Positions 18,548 to 28,150 of a DNA stretch of 64,000 nt are shown in pieces (within the stretch, counting starts at the first letter, position 1; the number at the start of each line of letters is the position of its first letter). Below the pieces are notes generated by a model. It did not search any database, was not told the DNA's origin, and saw only the letters and a program-made list of their open reading frames with translations. A program made the translations under genes and the position numbers. Source of the DNA: Haladaptatus pallidirubidus (GTDB lineage: Archaea > Halobacteriota > Halobacteria > Halobacteriales > Haladaptataceae); NCBI RefSeq assembly GCF_020700235.1, contig NZ_CP085301.1, forward strand, positions 2,108,001 through 2,172,000. Direction: 5' to 3'.

Positions 18548-20104
18548 ATGGATCGAAGTATTTTGAGTGGCTTTTTGTCTATCGCTGGGGCAAAGATACT
18601 CACACTTTTCATTGGTCTTTTAACCACCCCATTGCTGTATCGCTGGCTTGGCGTCGAAAAGATCGGCATCTACTATGGTCTCCTTGCGCCATTCTCGCTA
18701 TTTATGATCTTCATTAGCTCTGGAGTGAGTGATGGTGTCCGCAAATTTCTCGCCGAGAATCGATCAGTTCAGCGCTGGACGTCTCACGTCGTTGGGTTCT
18801 ACTTTCGATTAGCGCTCGGATTAGCACTCCTTGGAGCGGCCGTTGTGACCTTTCTAGCATGGAGTGGTGTACTCACGCTCATTTTTGATCCCGGATACGA
18901 GGTATACTTCTATCTGCTTGCGCTTCTTGTCGTTACGAGTCAGTTCCGAGAATACGCTCGTCGGACGTTGATGGGATTTGGTCTTGAACGGTATTCCGAA
19001 CCCTTGCTGATATTGCAGAAAGTCACATTCGTTGGTGTTGCTCTCACGCTCATTCAGTCGGGGTACGGTGTTACTGGCGCTCTTGCGGGCCAGATTACCG
19101 CAAGCACAGTCGTCGCCATTATCGGCCTCATTCTCATTAATCAACAAATATCTTTGAAAAGTATCTTCAAATTCTCACCATCTCAGTTTCCTCGGCGAGA
19201 GTTGCTCACTTTCAATTCGCAATCAATCGTGCTCATCCTCTTTCTCACATCGCTTTACCAAATTGACCTTCTGATGCTTAATATTTTGACTTTCCCAGAG
19301 CAAGTCGGATATTATAAAGGCGCACTCGAATTAGCGGAATTTCTCTGGTTTATTCCACTTGCGCTCCAAACCGTCTTTGTTCATTCCACTTCAGAACTCT
19401 GGGCGCAAGGCCGGATTGACAAAATATCAACTCTCTCTGCACGCACAACCCGATACGCACTGCTCATAACTGTAGTGATGGCGCTGGGACTCGCTGCACT
19501 AGCGACCGATGTAGTACCGGTGTACCTCGGTGCTGACTTCCGGCCAGCGGTAACGCCACTTCTCCTCTTACTGCCGGGCGCACTTGGATTCGCTATTGCT
19601 CGGCCTATTCTCGCAATCAGTCAAGGCAAAGGTACGTTTACATTCCCCATCCTTGCGACCGGCACCGCTGCCGCAATTAACCTTGGACTCAACGTTCTCT
19701 TGATTCCCCGATATGGAATGCATGGTGCAGCTATCGCAACGAGTATCGGTTATGGCTCAATGTTCATCTTCCATGTCTGGAGCGCCCGAAAGGTCGGTTT
19801 CAACCCACTCTCGGATGCTCGCCTTGGTAGTATTGTTGTGACCACGCTTCTCGCAGGGCCACCGATTCTTGCACTCCCACACCTCATCACCCACTCCATC
19901 ATTATGGCTGGCTTTACGCTCCCACTCTCCCTAATTGTTGTTCCACCACTCGGACTTGTGATCTACCTCTCGTGTGCGTTCGTTACGGGAGCACTCGGTG
20001 TTTGTGAAGTTCTTCGGACATTGTCTGAATTCCCCGCGCCACTCGGATCAATTGCACATCAACTCCGGTGCCAAACGCCACTCCTCTCTTCGAAATGTAA
20101 GTAG
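18548..20104 (+). CDS. Wzx-like polysaccharide flippase (MOP superfamily)
   Basis: 518 aa with about fourteen membrane segments. The N-terminus GFLSIAGAKILTLFIGLLTT followed by LLYRWLGVEKIGIYYGLLAP is characteristic of oligosaccharide flippases (RfbX/Wzx, AglR-like). It would move a lipid-linked glycan across the membrane. No glycosyltransferases adjoin it, so it may serve a distant cluster. The upstream region has a TATA-rich stretch about 30-70 bp before the ATG. Confidence 0.88.
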   Translation: MDRSILSGFLSIAGAKILTLFIGLLTTPLLYRWLGVEKIGIYYGLLAPFSLFMIFISSGVSDGVRKFLAENRSVQRWTSHVVGFYFRLALGLALLGAAVVTFLAWSGVLTLIFDPGYEVYFYLLALLVVTSQFREYARRTLMGFGLERYSEPLLILQKVTFVGVALTLIQSGYGVTGALAGQITASTVVAIIGLILINQQISLKSIFKFSPSQFPRRELLTFNSQSIVLILFLTSLYQIDLLMLNILTFPEQVGYYKGALELAEFLWFIPLALQTVFVHSTSELWAQGRIDKISTLSARTTRYALLITVVMALGLAALATDVVPVYLGADFRPAVTPLLLLLPGALGFAIARPILAISQGKGTFTFPILATGTAAAINLGLNVLLIPRYGMHGAAIATSIGYGSMFIFHVWSARKVGFNPLSDARLGSIVVTTLLAGPPILALPHLITHSIIMAGFTLPLSLIVVPPLGLVIYLSCAFVTGALGVCEVLRTLSEFPAPLGSIAHQLRCQTPLLSSKCK

Positions 20105-20139
20105 AATCGATTCAATAAACTAGCATGCGATGAGGTGTC

Positions 20140-20479
20140 GAGAAGTACAACTCTGTAACGGACGCAATCACGATCATGCTCACGTGGGACGCTTTAGAAA
20201 ATCACGGCTGGGAGCAATTCAGTTCGACGGTGCGCCATGAGTTGATCCACGCAAGGTAGTTCCACGAGTTCGGCCAGGCAGGCCACGGGCGAACATTCGC
20301 TCGTGGGACCGACGCCCTCGACACAACGCAAGTACTTCGAACGATTTAAAGCCCGAACTGGTGGGTAATCTGCGAGGATTGTGACGGACGAATTGCGCCC
20401 GAACGTCGTGAAACACTTTGGGGAGTACAGTTGCGGCGATTGCGGCGGATCGCTCCGCGTCGAGGAGGCCACCGAATGA
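20140..20479 (+). pseudogene. C-terminal part of SprT-like metallopeptidase
   Basis: Translation shows KYNSVTDAITI, LTWDALENHGWEQF, STVRHELIHA followed by a TAG where the family has Trp, then FHEFGQAGHGRTFAR. Later, after frame changes, come WWVICEDCDGRIA and YSCGDCGGSLRVEEATE. The zincin motif HELIH is intact, but at least one nonsense codon and frameshifts break the gene, and the N-terminal half is absent. The stop overlaps the next gene (ATGA). Confidence 0.7.
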
Positions 20480-20667
20480 GGCACGAATACCGCTGTCCGC
20501 GCTGTCAGCGGCTTGTTGGGACGATGACGGCGGCTGGCCCGTCGCGGGTCTACCTAAGTCCGTGCGGGTATCGGGTCGCCACTCCCGACGAAGTGCTTGA
20601 AATGGGCGATCTGCACTCACCACGCCCTGATGTGTGGGTGACGGACTTCCTCGCTGAATCTAACTGA
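20476..20667 (+). CDS. Small zinc-ribbon protein
   Basis: 63 aa from the ATG at 20476, which overlaps the stop of the SprT remnant by 4 bp. MRHEYRCPRCQRLVGTM has one CxxC, and LSPCGYRVATPDEVLEM supplies a third cysteine. The likely metal site is incomplete or unusual. The overlapping start implies co-translation with the former peptidase, so it may be an accessory zinc protein of that unit. It is not seen after the other SprT copies. Confidence 0.55.
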   Translation: MRHEYRCPRCQRLVGTMTAAGPSRVYLSPCGYRVATPDEVLEMGDLHSPRPDVWVTDFLAESN

Positions 20668-20735
20668 CTCCTGCTGACGTTTTCGGCTCTCCTTCACTCT
20701 TTCATTCGTTTCTGGTTGGTACAGTCGCTAACACA

Positions 20736-20756
20736 GGTTAGTAAATTATACTAACC
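20736..20756. promoter_or_regulatory. Palindrome GGTTAGTA-N5-TACTAACC
   Basis: Perfect 8-bp arms around 5 bp. Related palindromes lie at 53788-53806 and 28415-28433, each just after decayed cassette genes. It could be a regulator binding site or a terminator-like hairpin; there is no T-run after it. Confidence 0.45.
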
Positions 20757-20920
20757 TACACGGTTCTGCTGAAGCTCTCAGAGCGTGACAAGAATGGTGT
20801 GCTGAATAGAGAGGGTGTAGTCAACAGCCGGTTCAAGTATTCTACTCGTTCAGATTTCGGTAAAACTCCCGTGCGAACTGACCTCCAAAATAGTGACAGG
20901 GTTCATCTCACTCCAATGCG

Positions 20921-21712
20921 CTACAATATCGTGATCAGAATGACGGCAATCTCGGCGATACCAGCGAGGGTGCCGACCACATGGGCGAGCTGCCGGCCCC
21001 ATACTACGGTTCGTTCGAGCGACAGTACTACCGTGATGAGCGCCATCCAGACGATGTTCATCGACCCCACGACAACCATAAACGCGAATAGCGCCCAACA
21101 ACACCCGATGCAAAAGATGCTGTACTTCCAGCTCATCCGGATGGCACCCCGAATTCCCGGCCGATGGTGACTCATGAGGAACCCGAGCGGTGACCGACAG
21201 TTCCGCAGACAACGGTCTTTGTACGGCGACAGCTGGTATCCCGCCAGAAGCACCAACGTTCCGCCCCATAGGAACCCGCCGTGAGTGTTTGCAAGAGGTG
21301 CGACTGGCACCACCGCGTTGACCAGGAGAGGAACGACCCCTGTAAGCGTCCATACGAGCGCGTACGTCCCCAAAACTACCCCGATCCGCGCGACTTTGCC
21401 TGCGGTTGACGTTCCTTCGAGCGTCTTGTAGTAGAGCCGGAAGAGGGGCACTGACGACGGATACATCATCGCGATCATCATCACGCCCCACATGAGCAGA
21501 TAGAAACTGGCACCTGCCACTCCGTTCGAGAGCGCCATCGCCTCCGGCACCCCTGGGTCGGACATCTGCATATTCATCGCGCCTCCTGGCATCGGGAGCC
21601 AACGGCCAACGATCGCCACCCACGCGAGCAGTGCGATCACGTAGGTGACGAGTGCGACAGCAGGGAGGCGGCGGAGGTCAAATCGTTCCGGGAACGATTT
21701 GGGTGTGGACAT
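20921..21712 (-). CDS. DUF2182 integral membrane protein
   Basis: 263 aa with about seven membrane segments. DUF2182 hallmarks are the MMIAMMYPSSVPLFRL segment, the loop YQLSPYKDRCLRNCRSPLGF and the Cys-rich helix FCIGCCWALFAFMVVVG. The family is described as a predicted metal-binding membrane protein. It follows a DUF1326 gene by 32 bp on the same strand; these two families are often paired, which supports a joint membrane-linked role. The substrate is unknown. Confidence 0.85.
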   Translation of the reverse strand: MSTPKSFPERFDLRRLPAVALVTYVIALLAWVAIVGRWLPMPGGAMNMQMSDPGVPEAMALSNGVAGASFYLLMWGVMMIAMMYPSSVPLFRLYYKTLEGTSTAGKVARIGVVLGTYALVWTLTGVVPLLVNAVVPVAPLANTHGGFLWGGTLVLLAGYQLSPYKDRCLRNCRSPLGFLMSHHRPGIRGAIRMSWKYSIFCIGCCWALFAFMVVVGSMNIVWMALITVVLSLERTVVWGRQLAHVVGTLAGIAEIAVILITIL

Positions 21713-21744
21713 GGTTGATCGACTGGAAAATTATCCCACCGACG

Positions 21745-22356
21745 TCAGGCGTTCGCCAGTTCGAAATCACAGAGGAATGCGTTGTTTTCCGAGACATCCC
21801 ACGTGAACTCGTCATTGTACGATACGGTGGCGGTAGTGGATTTCCCAGCATTCATCTCCGTGCTCTTGTTGAACGGATGCGGCGCGATCGTTCCGAGTTT
21901 CTCGTTGAAGCCGCGTTTTCCGACCACATCCATGGAGACGCTGTCGCCGATTTCGACCGAGAAATCCGCACCATCCCGAGTGAACGAGAACGGGGCGGTC
22001 GCAACCTCGGCGCTTTCGACGTGCGTATCGGCGGCGACCGCAAAGACGCCACCAGCTCGACCTAGGTAGATATCTTCGAGGGCGGCCTGTTGGTCATCGT
22101 CGGCCGTTTCATCGGTGAGGAGCACCGCATGCCACTCAGTGCCCGGATCTAATAGGACTCCCTCCTCGCTGCGGACGAGCAGCGCCGTGTGGAGTCCGTT
22201 CAGATCGACGTCGCCGTACTGGCCGTCCGTAATGTGCCAAACACTCGAGAACGTACAGCGGTTATCGTCCGGGGGCTCCATCCAGAGACACTGGCAGGCG
22301 ACGTCACAGTTACACGCTTCCACGTAATCGCCCGTGATGATCCATTCTTCTGTCAT
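21745..22356 (-). CDS. DUF1326 family protein
   Basis: 203 aa. It begins MTEEWIITGDYVEACNCDVA followed by CQCLWMEPPDDNRC, the conserved Cys-rich opening of DUF1326, which probably binds a metal. The middle holds the regular family strands (HTALLVRSEEGVLLDPG, FTRDGADFSVEIGDSVSMDV). It lies directly upstream of the DUF2182 membrane protein, with which it probably forms an operon. The role is unproven. Confidence 0.85.
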   Translation of the reverse strand: MTEEWIITGDYVEACNCDVACQCLWMEPPDDNRCTFSSVWHITDGQYGDVDLNGLHTALLVRSEEGVLLDPGTEWHAVLLTDETADDDQQAALEDIYLGRAGGVFAVAADTHVESAEVATAPFSFTRDGADFSVEIGDSVSMDVVGKRGFNEKLGTIAPHPFNKSTEMNAGKSTTATVSYNDEFTWDVSENNAFLCDFELANA

Positions 22357-22825
22357 GGTGTTCTCCCCAACCCACCCGTCTAATACGACGTGAAGAAAAC
22401 CGGTTCTCAGTGCGAGTTGGAGTATCCAATTTCGAGTGGGTATGCTTATAGTTACCGATTACCATGATAGTCTGTGTTCGTCGGGGGCCGATTATCTCCA
22501 TCAACTTCTGAGAGAAACAAATACAATAACTACGCACACTGTATATGACACCAAGGTCAATAAATCTCTATGACCGATACGCGCCCTGTATTCAGTCCAA
22601 CCGGTTCCTTACTACTGACAGTCTGTCTGCTGATCCACGGAAGACAGGCTGTTGGACTGAACTAGCCTCTTCACAGCAGGGAGTTCCACGCTGGACAATT
22701 CTCTCGATCATCTCTGGATTCAGTCTGTTCCTGCCGATAGTGGGATGACAGTCCCATGGTTCCAACAAGTTCAACCAATGTTCTGCCCGTTGATAAACCA
22801 GTAATACAAGTGATTGCACGATCGA
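22357..22825. other. Intergenic region upstream of DUF1326
   Basis: Presumably carries the DUF1326 promoter near its left end. Short frames in both strands (for example 22592-22870 minus) have no family support. Confidence 0.25.
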
Positions 22826-22935
22826 TGAGAGCCACAAAACCCCCCATAGACCACCACTACGCGGTCTCAATCAAAATTGTGACCGAAGAGTTAATAGTCT
22901 GTATGAGTCCACGTTACGCTCGCCGCAATGTATTA
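22826..22935 (+). pseudogene. SWIM cassette fragment (copy F)
   Basis: IDHHYAVSIKIVTEELIVCM corresponds to the pre-finger segment ADHQYTVSIDDVTDELMAC of the intact copy; the finger cysteines are then lost (SPRYARRNVL). Heavily decayed. Confidence 0.4.
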
Positions 22936-23028
22936 AGTGAGAGAACAGAGAGGCCGGTTCCGATACCAATTACTGCTCTCTTGAAACTTCACCAATTTGT
23001 CTGCTCATACTCGCCAAAACGAGATGTT

Positions 23029-23538
23029 TCATTTCGTGGGTGGAATGGTGAAGTCCCGTTCGCTCCCTGTGGTCATTTTGAACCCCTTTTGCTGTGGGAT
23101 TCTAAGAGTCGCTCGATACGTATACGTATTCCCTGATTGAAGTCGCCACTCATTGCTCTCCCGTGTGACTCCTTCCTTGCCATATTCGAAGGTCAACGTA
23201 AACGTCGGCCCGTGTTGATCCGTTGAATCTGGGTTCATTGGCTGCACCCGTGGATGCCAGAGTTTTACCTCTTCTCCATAACTTCCACTCATCGTTCCTT
23301 TCTTTTTATAATCAAAACCAGCCCAAACATAGTCTTTCTCCGGGAACGCAGTCACCGTCCCACACATCGTCACCTCGGTGCGATTTGCCCATGCATTTCC
23401 TGTTTGAAGCGTGTCTTCGTCGAGAGTAGATTCCGCGGCATTAGCATGCCCGATGACACCTATCGTTGAGAGTCCAACAGCACTTTTTTGAAGAAACGTT
23501 CGCCGTGTAGTCCGCGGTGGATATGAGTCACCTCTCAT
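23029..23538 (-). CDS. Tat-secreted protein of unknown function
   Basis: 169 aa from the ATG at 23538 (another ATG at 23550). A Tat signal is clear: TTRRTFLQKSAVGLSTIGVI ending in GHANA. The mature part reads EVTMCGTVTAFPEKDYVWAG, VKLWHPRVQPMNPDS and NTYTYRATLRIPQQKG, a beta-rich small domain with one cysteine. No recognised family. Probably exported folded to the cell exterior. It stands alone. Confidence 0.7.
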   Translation of the reverse strand: MRGDSYPPRTTRRTFLQKSAVGLSTIGVIGHANAAESTLDEDTLQTGNAWANRTEVTMCGTVTAFPEKDYVWAGFDYKKKGTMSGSYGEEVKLWHPRVQPMNPDSTDQHGPTFTLTFEYGKEGVTRESNEWRLQSGNTYTYRATLRIPQQKGFKMTTGSERDFTIPPTK

Positions 23539-23688
23539 CAAGTTCACCACTCACGCTTACGTCTTTGTTATTCGGCGGTTTCTGTACAATCGATCAAGAG
23601 GATTCGACCGTTTTTATCATTCTCAATCTCTCGGTAATAACCTGACTGAATAGTTACCACTTGTGAAAGATTCGTACGAATGTCATAA

Positions 23689-23898
23689 GTGACCAATGAG
23701 AGCCACGACAAGCCCGCTGACCACCACTACGTCGTCACGCTGGACGACGTAATGGGCGATACGATGGCTTGTACCTGTCCGCACCACGTTTACCGGAGCG
23801 CGTTCTGCAAACACATGGTTGCCGTCGAAAACGCGACTGATGACGGCTCACTCAACGCATTCCCATCGGACGACGACGAGCGCGACGAGCACTTCTAA
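23689..23898 (+). CDS. Short SWIM zinc-finger protein (copy G)
   Basis: 69 aa from the GTG at 23689; an in-frame TAA lies directly upstream, so the ~35-residue N-terminal region of the 14.9 kb copy is lost. The finger is intact (ACTCPHHVYRSAFCKHMVAV) and is followed by the family tail ATDDGSLNAFPSDDDERDEH. It could still make a functional minimal finger. No SprT gene follows. Confidence 0.55.
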   Translation: MTNESHDKPADHHYVVTLDDVMGDTMACTCPHHVYRSAFCKHMVAVENATDDGSLNAFPSDDDERDEHF

Positions 23899-24042
23899 AT
23901 TACTTTCACTTTTTGCATTCTTGAGACCCAATGCTATTTATGGCATTTAGGTTAAGGCGATGAGTAATTCGCTCAAAACCTATCTTGTAGATGTGAATAA
24001 TTATTATGATTGGTGACGTACTACTAGTGGAAATGAAGACCC

Positions 24043-24165
24043 ATGCCTGTTCCACATTACCCGTCAGATGAACCCGAGGAAGTGCCTCACCCAGATATCG
24101 ATGGGATTATCCAGCGCATCCTTGGTCCGAAAAGACGATCCTCGCCGCCCTCAATTCGGACGTGA
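24043..24165 (+). CDS. Possible 40-residue protein
   Basis: MPVPHYPSDEPEEVPHPDID followed by a basic end (GPKRRSSPPSIRT). It is acidic then basic, with no family recognised; it may be a gene fragment. Listed because it is the only open frame in this 380-bp gap. Confidence 0.2.
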   Translation: MPVPHYPSDEPEEVPHPDIDGIIQRILGPKRRSSPPSIRT

Positions 24166-24277
24166 CGCCGTTCATTCATTTACCGTATTGACGCACTCCA
24201 AGCCATTGCATTGGATGATCTCTATTGTAAGTATCTAATTAAATATCACATCAATCAGCCAATCAATATTATAACTA

Positions 24278-25264
24278 TTAGAGTCCAAGTACATTTTTAA
24301 AAATGCTATAACCTTGCGTCCCAACGATTTTTGTTACGTACTTTTCAGATCTGAATGCGAAAAACACCGGAGTCCCAGGAACGTTCGCAGTCTTCGCCAC
24401 AGAACGGTCTTCTCGGACCTGTTTGTTATATGCCTTTGATTTTGCATCGCGAACGATGACTCGTCCATTTAACCGTGTGTTATAATCGATAAACGATTTC
24501 GTTTTCGAGAGTACGTTTCTGCTGTTGAATTGACCTTGATTACTGAAGTAGTATGCCTTCAGATCCCAGAACGCTTGCTCATTCCGAGCGTGGGCCGCTT
24601 CAAGTGCATAGATTGCACGGGTTCCCCACTCCTCGACGACGGGGATCGTTCGTACTACGAACGAAAGCTCTCCTGAATCAATGTGATTACGTTTGAGGTT
24701 TGGATATGTTTTTTCTTCAAAATAAACACAATTATGGCAGGACGGATCCTCGAATGCAATAAGAGTTGCATCTGGACTAAATGGCGTCGGTCCACGCGTT
24801 GGTTCATCGAATATTCCCTTCGTCGATGGGTGGTTCGGTGCCGAGTGAGCAACCGTTGTGGTTGTTCGTTTGGTGCTAGTCGTTTGTTCGGTTGTGGAAG
24901 GGGTTGTGCTAGTTGTAGGCTCTGTCGTGGATTGAGTCGTGCTAGTCGTTTGCTCAGTTGTGGAAGGGGCTGTGGTCGTTGTTTCTGGTTCTGTTGTAGA
25001 TGGTGTTGTAGTAGTTGGTTCCTGCTCTGTTGTAGACTGCGTTGTGCTAGTTGTTTCTGGTTCTATTGTGGATTCTGTTCGTTGAGTGGTTGGTGTCTGT
25101 GTTTGCAAGCGTGTTGTCTTTATTGTTGACACCGTATTCGTTGTTGTTGCGGTTGTTGATATCTGGGAAGGGCTTGTGGTTTCGGACTCATCTGACTGAG
25201 AGGTACAACCAGCCAGTAAGAGACCTGCGGGGAGTGTCGCTTTGAGAAGGGTCCGTCGATTCAT
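24278..25264 (-). CDS. DsbA-like thioredoxin-fold lipoprotein with Thr-rich stalk
   Basis: 328 aa from the ATG at 25264. Signal MNRRTLLKATLPAGLLLAGC has a lipobox (LAGC, Cys20). Residues ~25-140 are a low-complexity Thr/Ser/Glu/Pro stalk with repeated TTEPTTSTTPSTTEQ-like units, probably glycosylated. The C-terminal domain is a DsbA/thioredoxin fold: active-site CHNC at 176-179 (in FEDPSCHNCVYFEE) and the cis-Pro loop VPGTPVFFAF. It probably oxidises or isomerises disulfides of surface proteins at the outer face of the membrane. Codon slippage in the repeat could vary the stalk length. Confidence 0.85.
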   Translation of the reverse strand: MNRRTLLKATLPAGLLLAGCTSQSDESETTSPSQISTTATTTNTVSTIKTTRLQTQTPTTQRTESTIEPETTSTTQSTTEQEPTTTTPSTTEPETTTTAPSTTEQTTSTTQSTTEPTTSTTPSTTEQTTSTKRTTTTVAHSAPNHPSTKGIFDEPTRGPTPFSPDATLIAFEDPSCHNCVYFEEKTYPNLKRNHIDSGELSFVVRTIPVVEEWGTRAIYALEAAHARNEQAFWDLKAYYFSNQGQFNSRNVLSKTKSFIDYNTRLNGRVIVRDAKSKAYNKQVREDRSVAKTANVPGTPVFFAFRSEKYVTKIVGTQGYSIFKNVLGL

Positions 25265-25647
25265 CGTTATTATTGTTATTCTCATTGCATTTAGACATGC
25301 TGGCTAAATTTGATCAAATTATTATATATTTATTACGGTCTGATTATTAAATACGGTGTGACAATGACAATGAATTACTCCAGTACTCGGCTCCTTCTTC
25401 TGCACTATATCTATCGGAAATACGCAAATTCGATTGGCAACGAGTGCAAGATTATTTCGGTACAATGCTTTGTAACAGGAGTTCAAATACAATGAACGCT
25501 ATTCGGAGACAATTGAGGTTGGTAGCATTACACAGATAAAAAGTTGTATAATTGTATATTGTGTCTAACGTGATCATGACTATATTAGAGTATTAATGGT
25601 CGATTGATTTGTTGATGCAAATTGTATTACATCTATGAGGGATACAG
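25265..25647. other. AT-rich divergent promoter region
   Basis: Lies between the divergent DsbA-like and TrkA-type genes and probably holds both promoters. A 61-codon frame at 25310-25495 has no family support. Confidence 0.3.
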
Positions 25648-26313
25648 ATGTCGAATGACGCTCTTCAGATAGTACTTCTAGGGGGAGGGCACGTCGGATA
25701 TTATACCGCAGAACAATTAGCTAAACAGGGACACAATCTCACCATCATTGAACGCGATCAAACACGATGTGACTTGCTTCTTGAAGCTGGATTCGGTACG
25801 GTTCTTCATGGAGAGGCTGTCGATCCTGAAATCCTTGGAAATGCCGACATAGCTTCTGCTGATGTCATTGCTGGTCTCACTGACGACATTGGCAGTAATT
25901 TAGCAGTCTGTTTGGTCGCTTCGAAGATGGAAGGAGTGAGAACTGTCCTCCGGGTTGATTCACCGAGCGCACGAGATGAGTACGAAGAGTTCGTTGACCA
26001 AGTTATTTTCCCCGAAGGACTAGGCGCACTCGCAACAGTGAGTGCGATTACAGGAGGAAGCCTTCCGGACGCTGTGAATGAACTCACTGGTATTATTGAC
26101 CTCTTGCAAATACAGGTAACAGAGGATGCACCGGTTGTTGAGAAAGCTATTCGAGACATTGCAGTGCCGGATGGATGCTCAATTGTTGTAGATATGGATG
26201 AAAAAATGGTGGTCAACCCTGCGACAACGCTCAAGCCCGGGATGAAGTTGCTTGTCGCGACAGAACCCACTGCTTCCAGAGAAATAGTAGAGATACTCAC
26301 TGGCAATCAATAA
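25648..26313 (+). CDS. TrkA-type potassium channel/transporter regulatory protein
   Basis: 221 aa, one RCK_N plus one RCK_C domain. The N-terminal Rossmann motif LLGGGHVGYYTAEQLAKQGH binds NAD(H); the acid ending the second strand is in LTIIERDQTRC. The C-terminal TrkA-C domain begins near DLLQIQVTEDAPVVEKAIRD. Such proteins gate Trk/Ktr potassium uptake systems in response to nucleotides. No transporter subunit is adjacent, so it probably works with a pore encoded elsewhere. Complete. Confidence 0.88.
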   Translation: MSNDALQIVLLGGGHVGYYTAEQLAKQGHNLTIIERDQTRCDLLLEAGFGTVLHGEAVDPEILGNADIASADVIAGLTDDIGSNLAVCLVASKMEGVRTVLRVDSPSARDEYEEFVDQVIFPEGLGALATVSAITGGSLPDAVNELTGIIDLLQIQVTEDAPVVEKAIRDIAVPDGCSIVVDMDEKMVVNPATTLKPGMKLLVATEPTASREIVEILTGNQ

Positions 26314-26718
26314 TACATTTCAGCGATGATTATATCTCGTCTAATAATTTGCGATCCTTAAAAAGAAACTGACATCAGAGCGAATGATTCTTTCGTCTCA
26401 CTCCATTTTGTTTCCAGTCTCAATAGGCGTCTGGGTTCCAGATTCGCCCGCTCCCCCGGGCTGCGTTGTTTCCTCAGTTGTTGCCTGGGTTGGCGTCGGA
26501 ATTGACTCACCTCATTATTATGGGCGAGGCGTTAGCGAATATCGTAGAGCCATCTGACCAACAGGAGTAGTGTTCGGTGTCAACTCCTTTCTTACCAAGC
26601 CCCCTTGTCTTCCACTCGCATTCGAGCCTTCTTTTCAAAACAGATGACTCAATGGTGCTTGCATCGGCAACCCCTGCCGTTAGGAGACTTGGGCCAAAGC
26701 TCCAAGTAGAGAACACCA
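26314..26718. other. Intergenic remnants
   Basis: On the minus strand 26402-26510 encodes a Thr/Gly-rich tail (TPTQATTEETTQPGGAGESG) without a start, probably the 3' end of a lost surface protein. A minus-strand frame at 26507-26725 (GVADASTIESSVLKRRLECE) might be a transposase scrap; not identified. Confidence 0.25.
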
Positions 26719-26910
26719 ATGTCACACACTAAACGGGATCATCATGACGATCGCGACGCGTGGCCAACGTTCGAACTTGAGTACACTATCGTCTCAATGT
26801 CCGGAACCGACTATGTTCATATTCAGCCTGTTGATGCCTTCCCCGGTGTGTATCCACCGTGGATTTCTATTACCGAAGAAAGTGCCGTACCATTTGAAGA
26901 GATACCATAG
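26719..26910 (+). CDS. Small acidic haloarchaeal protein, DUF7511-like
   Basis: 63 aa. WPTFELEYTIVSMSGTDYVH, then VYPPWISITEESAVPFEEIP. The C-terminal WI(T/S)xxExS pattern resembles DUF7511-type small haloarchaeal proteins, whose function is unknown. Cytoplasmic, no cysteines. No partner gene. Confidence 0.45.
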   Translation: MSHTKRDHHDDRDAWPTFELEYTIVSMSGTDYVHIQPVDAFPGVYPPWISITEESAVPFEEIP

Positions 26911-27183
26911 CCAGTGAAATAAAGAATCCGGGCATGCTGTCCACTCTCTCCCTGCATTTTTCATTTGGTCGCACTCATAGAACAGTAGTTCAAGCACGGC
27001 ATCGAACGTTGTTCAACCGTCTCGCCGTGAAGACAATTGCTCTGTTCTAAAGGTGCTTGCTTATTGGATATGGAGGAATGTATTACTCAGACCCCATCAC
27101 AGCCACAGCAGGGATGGCTTTTCGAGGGATTAGCCAAAAGAGCGGAGCACATCCCACACGTGGGTTCAGATGGAGGTAAATCA

Positions 27184-27360
27184 ATGAGCGACCGCACCGA
27201 CACAGAGGTCTACACACGGACAACACTCGCCCAGCGGACTGATCTTGAGTTCCCAAACGAGCATCTCGAACACCAGAGAAGAGAGGTACTGTCTCACCTG
27301 TTGATCTGTGATTCTCTCCCCTATGCAACGTTTCAATATCTGGACCTTCTTAACTTATAG
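27184..27360 (+). CDS. Hypothetical small protein
   Basis: 58 aa from the ATG at 27184 (MSDRTDTEVYTRTTLAQRTD). The longer frame from 27037 begins in sequence with no coding character. No family recognised. It could be a fragment; it precedes the DUF7344 gene by about 100 bp. Confidence 0.3.
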   Translation: MSDRTDTEVYTRTTLAQRTDLEFPNEHLEHQRREVLSHLLICDSLPYATFQYLDLLNL

Positions 27361-27457
27361 AGTTATTAGTTAAATAATACTAGAAAAGGACTTTGTCAAT
27401 TGAACAATAACACTTACAGGAGATCATATTGGGAAGTGCTACCACCCAACAATCACC

Positions 27458-28150
27458 ATGTCCGAACGTCACCAGCCATCAGACAACGAGACGAACCAGC
27501 CACGAGTAACCCCCTTGTCACGGTCAGAACTCGATGTGATATTGCGAGCAGTGAATCATCCATACCGTCGCCATACCCTCTGGTACCTTGAGCAAATAAC
27601 GGAACCCCAACCTGTTGCGGATATCGCTGCTGCCGTGAGTGAACGGCTAGACCAGCAACCGCCCGCCGATCGCCAGCAGCTCGCTCTAGCACTTTCCCAT
27701 CACCATTTGCCTCGCCTCAACGACGCAGAGCTGATCGAGCAGCCACGTCGTGATCTCGTTGCCCCAACTGAGACGACATCTGACGCTGTGCAGATGCTCG
27801 ACGCCACAACCAAGTACTTCGACTGGGGTTTTGTGGTGGTTGAGGTCGTAATCGTTGGCTCTGCCGTTGCTATGGTCGTACTAGCGATCGAGATTGTCTG
27901 TGTTTCCATGCTCGTCCTAGTCGTCGTTGGAGTCTCGTCACTGCTATCGAATCCAATACCACCGAGACAGCCTGCGAAGATGTTCGGATACGGCGCGAAC
28001 ATCTTGAGCGCACTCGAAAAGCCAGTTCCACCGTCAAGCGGGATGCGCGTCCATATTCGGTGGTCTTCGAGTTTGGTAAAGTCCTTAATATCACAGCTCC
28101 AAAGAAGGAAATGGGCGACCATCGTTAACACCTTGAACACAACTTTCTGA
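27458..28150 (+). CDS. DUF7344 winged-helix protein with membrane tail, 3' end altered
   Basis: 230-aa frame. Residues ~20-120 match the DUF7344 winged-helix domain of haloarchaea (LSRSELDVILRAVNHPYRRH, ALSHHHLPRLNDAELIEQP). Then come two hydrophobic helices (VVVEVVIVGSAVAMVVLAIE, VSMLVLVVVGVSSLL), so it is a membrane-anchored putative regulator. From about residue 165 the frame runs into the VNG_1110C-like remnant in another frame, so the natural C-terminus has probably been replaced or extended. Confidence 0.65.
   Translation: MSERHQPSDNETNQPRVTPLSRSELDVILRAVNHPYRRHTLWYLEQITEPQPVADIAAAVSERLDQQPPADRQQLALALSHHHLPRLNDAELIEQPRRDLVAPTETTSDAVQMLDATTKYFDWGFVVVEVVIVGSAVAMVVLAIEIVCVSMLVLVVVGVSSLLSNPIPPRQPAKMFGYGANILSALEKPVPPSSGMRVHIRWSSSLVKSLISQLQRRKWATIVNTLNTTF

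Noticed and set aside
24850..25190. Repetitive DNA that could suggest a CRISPR array
   Set aside because: The repeats are short, in-frame codon repeats of the Thr-rich stalk without unique spacers. No CRISPR array or cas gene is seen in the window.
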